This document shows, one piece after another, positions 21,601-32,944 of a stretch of DNA of 64,000 nt. The position numbers and the translations under genes were made by a program. Each line of letters opens with the position of its first letter. The stretch's first letter is position 1. The stretch is from positions 378,501 through 442,500 of the forward strand of contig JAJEKV010000134.1 in NCBI GenBank assembly GCA_021234155.1, written 5' to 3'. The notes under the pieces were generated by a model that saw only the letters and a program-made list of their open reading frames with translations, ran no database searches and was not told the origin of the DNA. This DNA is from Isoetes taiwanensis (lineage: Eukaryota > Streptophyta > Lycopodiopsida > Isoetales > Isoetaceae).

Positions 21601-22142
21601 TTGGTAACTGCAAGAAATTGGCACCCAGATGGGCTGGGCCGTTCAAGATTACTGAACGTGTTGGAGAACAGGCATATCGCTTGGATTTGCCACCCCGCTT
21701 GAAGATCCACAAGGTCTTTCACGTGAGCCTTCTAAAACAACACACCCCTGATTCAGAGGAGGTTTTGGATACCCCAACCCTCCTAGAAATGACAGAGGAG
21801 CAACTAGAGATAGTGCCTGAAGCTCTTCTTGATCGAGCTTATAAACAAACCAGAAGGACTCAAATGTTGCAATACTTGGTTAAGTGGAAGCACTTACCAG
21901 TGGAAGATGCTACTTGGGTGATGAAGATAGACCTTGAGAAGCACTATCCGGATTTCATGCGCGAGTCTCAAGGCCGCACCATCAACGATGCGATCAACCC
22001 CGCTCCCGACGGTAAGCTTGAAGGCTTGATTCGCCGCGAATCATGCAGTAGAGGGGTAGATGCATCGTATTTAATAATAGCTACCGATGATGAGATCACC
22101 TTCTGTTCTCTAGGACGTGGTCTACTGTTGATGTTGACATGA
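18630..22142 (+). CDS. Chromovirus Pol: protease, RT, RNase H, integrase, chromodomain
   Basis: About 1170 codons are open. Protease: a C-terminal part ([19 protein letters not shown]) is clear, but where a D-S/T-G active site is expected the frame reads [12 protein letters not shown], so the catalytic Asp seems lost. [29 protein letters not shown] and the FFDDILIYS catalytic box (about 19675-19702). RNase [13 protein letters not shown] (about 20128) and the [11 protein letters not shown] region. Integrase: zinc finger H-x3-H ([11 protein letters not shown]) with CQVC, then D (MDFIVG, 20931), D (VSDRDPKF, 21114) and E (DGQTER), with exactly 35 residues between the last two. Chromodomain at about 21809-21960: [29 protein letters not shown]. 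Such chromodomains direct integration to marked chromatin. The first ATG is at 18690. Confidence 0.95.
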   Translation, partial: KKHLRSTRTGSRIHNFASPRMAQVLQLETFRSRPKPVTLASGKIRHTHGRRINLKMQLPGAPVALGAELMDIGKYDLIVGMEFLAAAKANIDCEKREVTFNAANGTRVTIKGDPFNPIMQSMSITQLEKALRKGKLLCIIRLASIESDVKQKQVIDTLPEGIANLLREFSDLFPDEIQKLPPFRGVECEIALEPGTKPTSKAPYRMSPPELAELKKQLQELLNLGFIRPSVLPFGAPILFVKKKDGSLRMCIDYRQLNKHTIKNRYALPRADDLMDQLQGAKYFSKIDLRSGYHQIRIKEEDIHKSAFRTRYGHYEFTVMPFGLTNAPATFMRLMNDVFRQYLDDFVVIFFDDILIYSKTLEQHEKHLRLALQKLRRHQLFAKFSKCKFATPEVDYLGHIISAEGIATDPAKIEAVRDWPIPGNVSEVRSFLGLAGYYRKFVKDFATIAAPLTDLTKHEKVKDWMQHWKTKVQVGFQKLKDALTSAPVLTLPNPEKDKLVATDASKIATGGVLMQEGRVIAYDSKKMYETEQRYPTHDQELLAVIRALRIWRHYLLGRRFQLDTDHQSLRYLSTQPNLNLRQRRWMEFMEEYDFEIMYKPGKHNVVADALSRHPLITRTHCNAISTLTSEFGKQIEQTLATDPEFCDIWGSLNKEARTDKEREAFRSYKKEGNLLYYKDKLCVPETSGVRKLILHDTHNSPIAGHAGFMKTYFKIRSSYFWPSMKKDIARYIKQCQVCQQTKAEQLRVPGELQPLDVPNAKWEVITMDFIVGLPRTLRGYDALMVVVDKLSKMAHFLPCRTTDTAFDTALLFAKEIFRLHGMPRVIVSDRDPKFVSAFWKDFFATIQTKLAMSTAYHPQTDGQTERTNRIIEDMLRSYVWSKQSQWADYIYLVEFAYNSMKQESSRMSPFMINYGYQCLTPDTWHNPVSKVEVSQQLLLEMQALVEEVRGYLLAARSRQKSVADKHRTPRVFQVGESVWLKIKIKQAKLKIGNCKKLAPRWAGPFKITERVGEQAYRLDLPPRLKIHKVFHVSLLKQHTPDSEEVLDTPTLLEMTEEQLEIVPEALLDRAYKQTRRTQMLQYLVKWKHLPVEDATWVMKIDLEKHYPDFMRESQGRTINDAINPAPDGKLEGLIRRESCSRGVDASYLIIATDDEITFCSLGRGLLLMLT

Positions 22143-22686
22143 CCACAAATTCCTGCGAAGGCATGTAGTTGATAGACTGCGTTCGTCTCGGCTATAATGG
22201 GAATTTGACCATTCCTTATGCCGCAATGAATTGCAAACTATAGTCATGATAGGTTCCCTTCTAGATAAGTTTTCCTTTATTTATAGGGGGTGGTCCCTTC
22301 AACCACAATCTAATTATATTATTGATATATATTTATATATTGACATGTGCAGGCCAGTGAGCAGTTCGTGACCTGCCCATGTATAGAGGGTTGCTGATGA
22401 CCCAACTTTTCGGATTCGCTTTGTTTACATGTGTGACTTTCGTCGTCTATGATGTTGTTAAATCGGACTTCGGTCCCCGAACTTTCTCGGATAATAAGTT
22501 TGTAAAATGCACTTTAGTGCTTGCACTTTGTTATTTTCAACTTCAATGTATTACTATCCGAAATGCTATAATTTCAGCAACGTATTAATGTTACATTTTT
22601 AACGGCAATGTATTGCTTTCTAATTCAGTTCTTTAAGTAACTGTCTCCAAACAACTAACCCCAATGCTGAGGACAGCATTATTTTT
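22143..22686 (+). other. Chromovirus 3' untranslated region
   Basis: Between the Pol stop and the polypurine tract the sequence is AT-rich. A 69-codon frame at 22379-22588 (starting MYRGLLMTQLFG) is hydrophobic and has no counterpart that I know; I treat it as chance. Confidence 0.6.
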
Positions 22687-22699
22687 AAGGAGGGGAGAA
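22687..22699 (+). promoter_or_regulatory. Polypurine tract
   Basis: AAGGAGGGGAGAA immediately precedes the 3' LTR. It is the expected primer for plus-strand synthesis. Confidence 0.9.
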
Positions 22700-24319
22700 T
22701 GTGACGTTCCACGTATTTATACGGTATACGTAACGTATTTATACGGTATACGTATAAATATACTGACACGTCACCCATTAAAGGTACGCCACCATGGGGT
22801 ATTGTAACCTAGGGGGTTGTCTTAAAAGGGATTAAATTAAAGATTATAACCTATAATTAGGGAATTAAGGGTTAATTGGATTACTTAGGCTAATTAATGC
22901 TTTGGGAAGGCGCCACCTGGCCCAAATCGATTGGCCAACATGGGGACTTCCAAATTAGGCTGTCAACCTGATCCCTATTCCCAATTGACTCCCAAAATTC
23001 GTCCAAAAAGGAGCAGGAGCTGAGCGCCTACCATACCAAGCAGAGCGCCACCATACCAAGCACTTTCACCTGTGTAGCTGAAGCTGAACCAAGACCCAGG
23101 AGATGGAAGCACCCAATGGTAACGGGTCCAGCCAGAACTCAGGTGGGTGGCTAGGATAGCTGTGAATTCTAGGGTAGCGCCCCAGTTGGGCACTTGTGTG
23201 TTGTCTTCTCTGCTCTCTCTGTGTTCTGGTAGTAGGAACTAACCCTTGGTTGTAAACATAAGTTCTCTTTATATTTTGATTCTGGTTTTGCTTAAAGGAT
23301 GGATTGGTAGTTCTCTGTGTAGTTAGCACTCCAGAGATGGGGGATTACGGGGGGGTAGAGACCTTTGAGGCCATTTATTGTAGTATGCTCCTAGATAGAG
23401 CCCTGTAGTATCCTGTGTACAAGAGACCACCGGGTCATAGATGCTATGGATTGGCTTAGCACCAAAGAAGGGACACAGTGGTGAAGTGGGGGTGGGGTCT
23501 TGCACGAACATAAAAGGCTCCTGAGACTCCTACAGTGGGCTAGGCCTGATAGCCGGTCACGTAGAGGGCCGGGTATGGGTCTGACACTCCCTGGGTGTAG
23601 TGGTGTGACCCGTATGGGGCATCTTGCACTTTGAGTAGATTTAGGGTGAGTAAGTCGGGTACGGATGCGGGGGTCGCTGATGCGGCACGTATTCTCTAGC
23701 TCACCCATGGAACCACTGTGATCCTGGAAGGGGACGCTTCCCTGACCTGCCTCATCGGACCGGGGCGTCATGAACCCTGGAGTAGGCTCAGTAGGGTGAT
23801 ACCTCGAGCCTGCGTCTCCGGAAGGCTATAGCGAAGCCATAGCGTGAATCGACCCATCTGCAAAGTGTGCACAGGAGGGGCGGATGGAGTGGACAACCCT
23901 AGCCGATGTTCTATGCCAGCCAACGCCAGGTTATATCTCTGTCTGCTGATCTCTTGAGGCCGAGCCGTCAGTCTATCCTCACAGGAGTCTGAACCGGGGT
24001 AGAACCTGGGGTTTGGGGTGTTTTCTTAGTTTAGATGCATATTCTTTGCCGTTGGTATTTGGATGGATGCGCCACCCTTCGTGGTGGTTATTTATATATG
24101 ATTTATGCTGTGTGCTAACATGTATTCACGCTTCCGCAACGTAGGAGTCCCACTGAAGGCGTGGGCCGAATGACACCTCCGTGCCCTTCACTCGGGCATC
24201 TCTCTATAGATGGCCCGGGATAGACGGAGGGCCCTGCTCGTGGCGATATGGTCGCCATGGGAGGGGAAAGTCCCCGTATGTATACGGCCGGGGGTCGTAT
24301 ATGTTCAGGGAGTGTCACA
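22700..24319 (+). repeat. 3' LTR of the chromovirus
   Basis: This 1620-base LTR begins TGTGACGTTCC and ends GTGTCACA. It is highly similar to the 5' LTR outside the 2.1 kb insertion. Differences are mostly short indels, clustered at two places: near 23418 (about 10 bases absent) and at 23870-24000, where the 5' copy lacks stretches such as ctagccgatgttctatgcca. A TATAAATA box is at 22753-22760. Confidence 0.95.
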
Positions 24320-26340
24320 TTTTAGACATTGGCATTTGTGACTTTAGCTCCTTTATCCCAATTTGCTCAGTCCTCTATTCCCAATTCCTTATTCCATCCA
24401 TTTCATTATAATCTCCTATTCCTTTATTTTTCGTCTTGCATTTTGTCTTTTTTCTCTTTATTCGTTTATTTTATCCTTTGAACTGTCCTTGCTCTTCTAT
24501 TGTCTTGACTCCCTCCTTTGTCCGCCTCTTGACTCATCATAGTTCTTTTTTTGCCCTAGTGGTGTCTCATCATCATGCCATTTTACTATCTGCTCACTTC
24601 ATTTTCACTTGTTCTGCCATCTTGGACCTCTTTCTTACGTATGCCGCCTCCATTGTGCCCTCTCGCTCGTTCTTCTGTTCCCCTTTGGGGGTGGTCCCAA
24701 ATAGGTCATCAAGTTGTTCATCGAGTTTTTCTCTGAACTCTGCTTTTTTCGAAAATGTCATATAGTACCCTTTAAGTCCCTTGGATTCATTATTCCAATC
24801 TCCATCTTTCTCTCACCATATATGGGTTATTTGGACCATTTCTCTAGATTATTCTTGAGTTTCGGGGTCCCTATCATTTTGTTCTAGATTATGTTGTTTT
24901 TACATTTGAAAGTTCGCTTGGATCTGTTATTTATGTGGGTATACGTTCATGAATTTTAGTCCTTGATAATTGTTGTTATTGCTCTATTTCTTATTTTACT
25001 CCATATGTGGTCTTATGTTCTCAGTGGTTCTCATGGATGCCCTTATGAGGGCCTATGCTCGCTCTTTATCATAGATTCTTAGTGTCTCGTTGGTGCCTTT
25101 GAGGGCCTTTGGCTATTTTCATTTTGTGTCCTTGGCCACTTTGTCTGGTTTTGCTATGTTCCTCTATTCTCGATCTCTTTTTCCATCCATTTCATTTTGA
25201 TCTCATGTTTGTCTTTTTTCACCCTATGTTTGTTCCTTTCCTCTTTTTTCCATTTTATCCCTTGAGAGATATCTTTGCTCTGCTATTGTCTTGACTTCTC
25301 TTTTGTCTACCTCTTGACTCGACATAATTCTTCTTGCCTTGTTGGTCCAGTCATCATGCCTTTTCTATGTTGACCCCTTACGAACTGAAAGAGTTGTTTG
25401 GTATACTTCCATCCTGCATGATGTTCACACGACATTCCCCTTTTTGGCCTGCATTTTAAATTTCAAATCGTGATTACATCATCACACATTCGGGCATGTT
25501 GTAATAGAGCTTGTGGCAAGTTGTCTTGCTTTCTTATATGGTCTTTGTTCTTGTTTTGGGTTGCACTCAGTTTTCTTCACCCATTCCTCATCTTGGCATT
25601 GACCCCATCTCGTTGACTCTGTGTCATCGTCTACCAGTGTTCTCAATTCCATAATTGTTTTGTCACCTTATGAACTTTTTGTTCTTGTATCTCGGGCTCC
25701 CTATCGTCTTGTTCCTGTGGGTTATGTTGTTTCTACTTTTGAAAGTTTGCTTGGACTGGTTATGCATGTAGGGTATATGTTTAGATTTTTTGTCCTTGTT
25801 TGTCGTGATGTTGTTTCATTATAGTATTCACTGTAGTTTGCTGCTGGTACGTTGATTCTTCAATTTTGATCCCAAGTGTCTTCACGCCTTCACTTTTATG
25901 CATTCCATAGTGCATAGTTTTGATCCTTCTTATTTATTATTATGGGATGAAAGTTCACTTGAGTCTGTTATACATGAATGATATAGGTTAGGTATTTTTG
26001 TTTTTAATTCCATAGCATCTTGTCATTATGTATTCTCTGTAGTTTGTTGGTACATTGGTTCTAGAGTTTTGATTTCATGTGCTTTTGGTGTGGCCATAGT
26101 TGTTGTTTGTGTTCGATTTTCGTGCCTTCTTTGCCTTCTGCAGTCCAGTTGTCCCCGGGATTCTTGGGCCCCTTCCCCTCTATCTGCATTGGCATCCTGC
26201 CCCGTCTCATGATTGTTACATTTTCTCCTGGCATCAAGTTGCGCCTTACAGTCTCTCATGGTCTCAATCTATGATGGGGTTTGAGGGAGATTCCTCTTTG
26301 TGTCAGATGATGATATTTGTGCATAAGGACCTTTCCTAAG
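24320..26340 (+). repeat. T-rich tandem repeat region after the chromovirus
   Basis: The strand is rich in T, moderate in C and poor in A. A module with gaaagttcgcttgga..ctgttat...tttagtccttg...gtagtttg.tggtac starts at 24907, 25739 and 25949, and again at 31529. ctcatggatgcccttatgag occurs at 25027 as well as 10918. The spacing suggests a degenerate tandem unit of about 0.8 kb. All open frames here encode hydrophobic F/L/S/C-rich peptides and none has a family pattern. Confidence 0.6.
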
Positions 26341-26545
26341 AATGCTGTGGTTCTCTTCTTATATAGAAGAGAACCATCATTCTAGGGATAGGGACGCCAG
26401 TTTTAGCATCAGCTCTCTTTTTAGACCCAAGCTTTCTTTGGCACAAGCCTGCTATAGCGCAAGCTTTCTTTGGCCCTTTCTCCCATAAAAGCCTTGCGTC
26501 TTCCTGCATTCCTCATCGGCGTTTCCTCTGAGCTGAATCTTGTTG
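26325..26545 (+). repeat. Hairpin-headed repeat, copy 2
   Basis: The head repeats 5700-5915 closely: hairpin 26349-26375, then ATTCTAGGGATAGGGACGCC, cccaagctttctttggc, ctcccataaaagcc, cctcatcggcgtttcctctg and cttgttgttgtac. It is preceded by aaggacctttcctaagaatg, which recurs before copy 3 and, without the hairpin, at 32150-32170. Confidence 0.85.
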
Positions 26546-26687
26546 TTGTACAGAGTCCCCCCCCTTCCACCTCTTACTCTGCTATATAGGTTTTACTTTT
26601 CATTCAATGTTGGCCGATGGGCTTCTGCATTTTTTCCAGCGTAGCACGTGGTGCTTCTGGAGGGCACCAAGGGGAAGCCCTTGGGTT

Positions 26688-27115
26688 GAGCCTACATTTT
26701 CTTATCTCGGCATAGCCCCGTGGCTTCCGAGGATCCTCATGGATCATCTCTTCAATTTTCAATATTGTGCTCTTATATTTCTAGTCCAACTTTATAGCTT
26801 GCTGACTCTTGGCCTGTGGATGGCTCCTAACACAGTTGACAGTCACATATGATTAGGTTTTGCAGTTTGGAGCTCATTGATGCGCATGGTGCGGATTTTT
26901 ATACGCCTCTACTGTGTCGAGCCTATATTTTCCTATCTCGGCGTAGCTCTATGGTTTCCGAGGATCCTCATGGATTGTCTTTTCCATTTTGATATTGTGC
27001 TCTTGTATTTCTAGTCCAACTTTGTAGTTTGCTGACTCTTGGCCCCTAGATGGCTCCTAACATAGTTGACAATCACTCGTTGTTTGGTCTTGCAGTTTGG
27101 AGCTCTCAAAAGTTC
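26688..27115 (+). repeat. 231-base tandem duplication
   Basis: The unit starting gagcctacattttcttatct occurs at 26688 and 26919 (gagcctatattttcctatct), and both continue through ccgaggatcctcatgga, ttctagtccaactttgtag and ttgcagtttggagctc. A shorter relative (ggctcctaacc...ttgcagtt) is at 31750-31805. Confidence 0.8.
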
Positions 27116-27506
27116 ATAAGGTTGCTTTTTATACGAGTGGCCAAGAGGGACACATGGAGCAATATCTTAGCAGGACGGATTTGAGTCACTACTTGGATGG
27201 GTGGTGCGACCTAACTATTGCAGTTGTTGCAGTTCGGGAGCGTTATAGTATATAGTGACTTTCTGAATGTTTTATGTAGGGCATGGACTCATTATACACA
27301 AGTATCTTATATATCAGGTGGTCTAACCCATGGTTGTATTTGTTGTTTTACTCATTTGAGGTTTATCCTTTTGTTCCCCTCTTCACTCATTTTGGGGTTC
27401 ATCAGTTTGTTCCCCTATGGATCATTGTACTCATTTTTTCATTCAGCTCAATGGAACACTACTTCACCGGATGTTATTGCTTCATCGGATGTTATTGCTT
27501 TGCAAA

Positions 27507-27780
27507 GGACCTTTCCCTAGAATGCCATGGTTCTCTTCTTATATAGAAGAGAACCATCATTCTGGGGAAAGGGACGCCAGTTTTGGCGTCACGCCATTTT
27601 GGGCGTCAGATCTATCTATGGCTTGCGCCTTTCTGGGGAAAGGGACACCTGTTTTGGCGTCACGCCATTTTGGGCGTCAGATCTATCTATGGCCTAAGCC
27701 TTCTATGGCGCAGGCTTTCTTTGTCTCTGTCTACTGTTGCCTGCTAGCATTCCTCATCGGCATTTCTTTTGAGCTGAATT
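27507..27780 (+). repeat. Hairpin-headed repeat, copy 3, with long stem and internal 71-base duplication
   Basis: The stem here is the longest: aggacctttccctagaatg plus ccatggttctcttct pairs with agaagagaaccat plus cattctggggaaagggac (27507-27573) with few mismatches. It is followed by two tandem copies of a 71-base unit (27560-27630 and 27631 to about 27692) built on ttctggggaaagggac and ggcgtcacgccattttgggc. The head then continues as in copies 1 and 2 with cctcatcggcatttcttttg. Confidence 0.85.
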
Positions 27781-30700
27781 CTGTTGGTTCTAGAGTTTTC
27801 CTTTGCTTATTCTTTCATTCAGGTTCTAGTCTCTAGTTTTCTTCAGATGGATTGGGCTCAAAGTTACCAATTATTCTGGATCATGGTACTCTTGCAGTCC
27901 CGATCTCTGCAATCCGACTGGAATTTGCTGCTCGTTCCTTGGCTTGTTCTCTCTGCAGTTTTCATGGTTGTTCTTGTTTGTTCTTCATTCCCAGCCCCAT
28001 TCCTAGCTCTGATTCTTCTCTTCTGACTCTTGGGTTGCTCCTGGGCCTACTGTCTTTTTGCCTTTTTTTATCACCTCCTCTGCCATGAGATTGAATCCTC
28101 AAAATTTTTCGTGCCATTCTTGTTGGTTTTTCTCAGTTTAAAGTGCCATCTGCTCTGATTTGTCTATTCTTTATCTTGGCCTCTGCAGTTAGAATCGAAG
28201 CGGCCTCACAATGGATTCACCAGGTTGGGCGGTCCGACCTTAGGGCGCCCGCCGGATTTGCGTAGACCAGACCCGCCTGTGTTTTTTTGTTGGGGGTTAC
28301 CGGGTCTGGGTATCCGGCGAATTCGGGTGGTCAAGGATTCCCGGGGTCGGTATCCCGTCGCCCCCTTTTTTATTATTTCCTATAGCTAGGTTTTTTAATT
28401 TGAAATGTGAGTCCATTTTTTTATTGTTTTTCGATGTGCTATGGTGTTTTTGGGGGTTTAGGTTGTTTGACTTGCTTTTAGACATTTCGTTAGTCTGTGG
28501 GGATCGTGTCCGTCGTTTTCGCCAGTTTATATTGCCATCTTGCTTAGTCTCGTTTCATTTGTCGGTCAGTTTGAGGTGTTTATTGTGGGTTTGTAGTGTG
28601 CTTGGCTTAGATAAGGTCATTATTTTTTTGGGGTTTTTCGAGTTGTTGCGAAGCTAGGGTTCTATTTTTTGGGTGGATAGGGTCTGTCTGGATTGATATA
28701 GGAGACTTGTTTGGTCTGTAGGGATCTTGTCGACCTCTTTTGTCTAATTTATTGTTGCCATCTTGCTCGGTTTCGTTTTTGTTAATAGTTTAGTTTCTGT
28801 TTCATGTGCCGGTCGATTTGGGGGTTGTATGGGTTTTGTGGTGTGCTTTATGTTTGTGTTGTTCTAGGTCGTATTATGGTGGTCCTTATAGGTTGTGCTT
28901 GGGGCTTGGTTTGGTTCTGCTCGGGGTTTTATTTGTATAGTTAGAATAATTTATGTGTTGAGTTTGGTCAGTTTGGTTCTTGCCTCATCTTTCCCTTTGT
29001 TATTTGACGCATGCATAGGACGTTGATGTTATAAACATTATAACAAAGGATCCTTGTGCATAATTTATTAAACATTAATCACAAAAGGTCCTTATGCATA
29101 GGTCGTCCTTGTGCATGATTATATTTTTGTTGAGTTTGGTCAGTTTAGTCCTTGCCTCATCTTTTCCTTCTTGTTTGACGCCATGCATAGGTCGTTTGTG
29201 CCCCCCTTATGTTACGAACATTAAACCTCATGTTATAAACATTCTAACAAAGTCCTTGGTGCATAATTTATCAAACAAGGTTTCTTATTTGCTTGTATTC
29301 CTTTTTTCTTGGTTCTTCACGTTCTTGTATGTTGGTATTCCTTTTGGTAGTCCTTATGCTTGCACTATCCGCAGTTACAACATGGCTTATTTTGTTGGTT
29401 ACCTCATTATTGCATTGATTCCTATTTCTTTTTTCTTTTTATAGTGGCGCCTTGCCCCCATTACTCTAGAAACCCATTGAAACTTGCAGGCTTATTTTCC
29501 AGGGATTAGTCGAGTCGATAAGGATTGGAATCAATTCTAACTTGGCAACTACACAGTTCAACGATGGACTGACTTCTTTTTGTGGTGGTTTCTTAGGGCA
29601 GATCATGTGGCTTCATGGTTTCAGATGGCATGCTTTTTTTTTTTATCCATCACATCACTTTAGTATTTCTACCACGGTTAGTCATGTTTACGAGATCTGA
29701 TTGCAGTTTCATGGATGCACCCTTCTTTGTTTGACCATGCTGCACCCTTCATATGTTTGTCATCAATTGTCTTGGTCTGGTTCTATATGGTGTATAACTT
29801 ATTAGGCTGAATTTTTTGTCAGTTTCCATGTAGTTTGTGTTCTGCGTCGACCTTTGCATATAAACTTTGTCCACCATCCCTATTAAAATATTCTACATTT
29901 TCTCTCCTCCTGAACTTTTCCTTAGTTACATTTCATTATCAGTAGGTGATTCGTGTTAGTGTGCCATATGGCTTTTTATCTAAGTTTTCGAATCCCTATC
30001 TTTATTGTTTTCCCGGCATGGTAGTGGGCCATGACATCTCTCTTTCCTACCACAATTAATCCTTTTCAATAAGCTTTGCTTGCGTTAGGTAGTCGTTTTT
30101 GCTTAGGATCTCAGGTTTCTCCATCGTTGGTCTATTGGTACCATTTGTGGTGGTCGCTAATATTTGGTCGTTTTGCAGAGGTTTTACCTTAGTGGTATTT
30201 TGGAAAACCATTTTCCCATGTTTACATAGCTTTGCCAGGGCCATATCTCAGTTTGCATTCGCATGTGTTATGGCTTGATCTGTTGAAGTTCCTAGATTGA
30301 TGTTTGTGAGTTTTAGTTGCATATTTTATGTTGTATTCCCTCATGTGGCTTGTTCCTTGTCATTACCCAAGCCATGTCCCCCCTTCAAATTTTTGACTCG
30401 TTGATTTCTTTCCATTGCTCTTAGTGTTCTTATCTCATTATATTCTTAGTTGTAATTTGTTCATTACCCAATGCCTGATCGATTCCTCTGGCCCTTGCTT
30501 TTCTCGTGGCATTCTCCGTTATAGTTTGTTCGGTCGCCCGATCTATTCCTCTCATCCCTTCAATTCTGGGAGCGGTTTCTATTGCCTTGAGCATATTCAT
30601 CCCACCTCACTCCGTCTTGCTCTATACTTGGTAGGTTTCTTTAGTTTTATGCACATTTCCTTCTTATCACTTCTTCTATCTTGGTTTAGGCACCTGGAGA

Positions 30701-32165
30701 CCCTTGTCCTTTGCATGTGACATCTATAAGTTCCTTGGATCAATTTATGTACATTAGCACCTCCTTGAGAATGTTGTTTGGTGTCTTAGCCTTACTGTTT
30801 GACCATCCTCTGTCTGATCTCCACATTCTTTTCCAAGCTTCCCATAAATTGTTCATTTCTCGTCTAGTTGGTTCCTGCGACCATTGGAATTTTTGGCATG
30901 GCTTTTGTATCCTCGGTGTTGGCTATAGATTGTGTCTGTTTTGGGGATGGTGTTCAACTTAGGCTTGGCTTCCCTTGATGTCGTTTGACTCTTTCAACAT
31001 TTTATTCCCGTTCTGTCATTTGGTGCTATTGCTCTAGTCTTTTCACTTAGTTAGTGTTGTTCATTATGTTGTTCTCTTGGGTCTGCTAGCCCTCTATGTC
31101 TATTTTTGACTATACTATATTGCTCGGTTTATTTTTTATCTCTGTGTTCTGCCTTGCTTTCTGCTTCAAGCATCTTTGTTCCTTCAGTTGCCCTCTATAG
31201 CATATTACGCCACTCTTCTCGTTGGAATTGTCCCATCTACCTGGTTGCTTCTTAGTGTTCTTTGCTCGTAGGATGCTTATGTTGTTCTTTCATCCAACTG
31301 CGAGTTGGTTCCTCTTACCCCTCCGGGTTCGGTAGCAAGATTCTATGCCCCTCTCTTCCTCGATTCATTTCTCCTGTATGTTCTGTCTAGTCGTTCGCTC
31401 GGGAAGTTGTAGTCCCTTGATGTCGTCTTCCACATGTGCCAGATAATTCTATTTCACTTCTTGGAATTCGTTGTTCCAGTTCTATAATTATGTCTAGTCC
31501 TCTATATTGCTTCATTAGTCTCACTATGCTTAAGAGTTCGCTTGGGACCATTATACATGTATGATTTACATTGGAATTTAGTCTTTGTTTTTAGTGTTTC
31601 GTCATTATGGCTTTCGCTCTAGTTTGTTGGTACATTGTTTCTTATGTTTTGTTGTTCATGTACTCTTATAATTTCTCTATTCTGCTATTTTTTCTCGTCA
31701 GATTCTTATGCTCTGCTTACTTTTCGAGCATAATGCATGCTTGGCCATAGGGCTCCTAACCATTTCACGTTAACCATCTGTGTGATTGTGTTTTGCAGTT
31801 CGAGGCGATCCTCTTTCTTGACACTTAGGTGATAGCCGATTTTCAGCAGTTCCGAGGTGGTTGCGGTTGCAGTTTTCACTTCTACCCCTTCTTGTTGGGG
31901 TGGGGGTTGGGAGTCGATATTTAAGGGTTGCGGGCCGAGGTGCAGCTTTGATCTGGTCAATTCTAACTTGGACGGGCTTTGGATGCGGGTTTGGGTTCGG
32001 GAACTTTGTGGATCGTGGGCCTAGTTATATGTTTTGAGCTAGTTATATGGCTGAGGTCATTGTTGGATTTTTTCACTCATATTCACTCATGTTGGGGCCT
32101 CATTGTGGGTACCCCTATTGGTCATTGTATTTTCATTCATTCAGCTCATAAGGACCTTTCCCTAG
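27781..32165 (+). repeat. T-rich, A-poor repetitive DNA
   Basis: This long strand-asymmetric stretch has a short GC-rich island at 28195-28375 (gggcgcccgccggatttgcg). It contains a 172-base tandem duplication starting gagtttggtcagttt at 28960 and 29132. Hydrophobic open frames (for example 29094-29444 and 30415-30720) fit the base composition and match no family. It ends with cataaggacctttccctaga at 32150-32169, the phrase that precedes hairpin copies 2 and 3. Confidence 0.5.
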
Positions 32166-32259
32166 AATTCATAGATTATAGGAGTTGGTGATATTATCAA
32201 AGCTCATAAGCGTCGCGCTCTGGAACCCAAACAAGATTGATGACAACATGGTACTCGCC

Positions 32260-32830
32260 GGGGGAATCTCTCTCTTGACCCCCTGCTATACCATTCAGCC
32301 ATTCATCAAGGATGATATCTCTTTGTTTGCATGCATATGGATCTCTGAAGGTCATAGAGCAAGTAATGGAGTCTAGATGTTCAGCAGGAGGAGGATAATC
32401 CGACCTCTGATGAACTCTAGCAGGACGTTCAGACATAGAAAATGAATGCATTATGCCATGACTGCAGCTACACTTATATTTGTGAAATTATTGATGTCCA
32501 CTGCAGCAAAATTATTGGATATCATACGTAGTATATATATGCAATAATTTTGATATATATACCATCAATAATTTATGTGGATATATCTATGCATCAATTC
32601 GTGGAGTCCACCAACATTCGCATCCGTTTAGCCATGGCACATTCTGGTCCTGAACGTGATTCCATTACTTGCAAGATGAACCATGAGGACCTCTGGCAGT
32701 GCCGCGAGCGAGGTATAGCGCTTGAAGACTGGCTGACCACTGTTGCTATCAATCCCGCCAGCCATTATCCTGATCCCATGTTATCATCCATCTTATATGG
32801 AATAGAGAGCATCAGTTGTTCATGATTGAA
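32260..32830. repeat. Large imperfect inverted repeat with coding-like arms
   Basis: The minus strand of the left arm (32290-32400) and the plus strand of the right arm (32640-32750) are similar at both DNA and protein level. Left reads LDSITCSMTFRDPYACKQRD then DEWLNGIA; right reads RDSITCKMNHEDLWQCRERG then EDWLTTVA. The centre also pairs: caaaattattg (32507-32517) with caataattttg (32542-32552). The plus-strand frame runs 32550-32825 (91 codons) from an ATG; a better start may be MAHSGPERD at 32634. I do not recognise the protein. It could be a foldback element or the product of an inverted gene duplication, the type that gives rise to small-RNA hairpins. Confidence 0.65.
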
Positions 32831-32944
32831 AGGATCTCTGGAGCACCTAGTGACGATGATTCAGAAGAGTAATAGTAGTTGTAATCTTGTTGTAATCTGT
32901 TTGTGTTAGTACTTCTAAATTCCAAATTGATTGAAACTCTGCTT

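Larger units (their letters stand above)
11003..24319 (+). mobile_element. Ty3/gypsy chromovirus carrying a histone H3-like frame, complete with LTRs
   Basis: LTRs start TGTGAC and end in GTCACA (3' copy) or CCACA (5' copy). The five-base target duplication TTTTA sits at 10998-11002 and 24320-24324. In order the element holds: 5' LTR, initiator tRNA-Met primer site, leader with tandem repeats, a 223-residue ORF1, a K/E/R-rich linker, a histone H3-like frame, an A-rich tract, a 469-residue ORF2, an intron-like stretch, a protease-RT-RNase H-integrase-chromodomain polyprotein, a polypurine tract and the 3' LTR. Total span is 13.3 kb, about 11.2 kb without the insertion in the 5' LTR. Target DNA was a T-rich tandem repeat: an uninterrupted relative of the site lies near 25100. 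Confidence 0.95.

Noticed and set aside
22379-22588. Small ORF after pol, possible envelope-like gene
   Set aside because: Only 69 codons, no signal-peptide plus transmembrane layout of an envelope protein, in AT-rich untranslated sequence.
23391-23771. 126-codon minus-strand frame in the 3' LTR, with a counterpart in the 5' LTR
   Set aside because: It lies inside the LTR, has no family pattern, and is disrupted differently in the two LTR copies.
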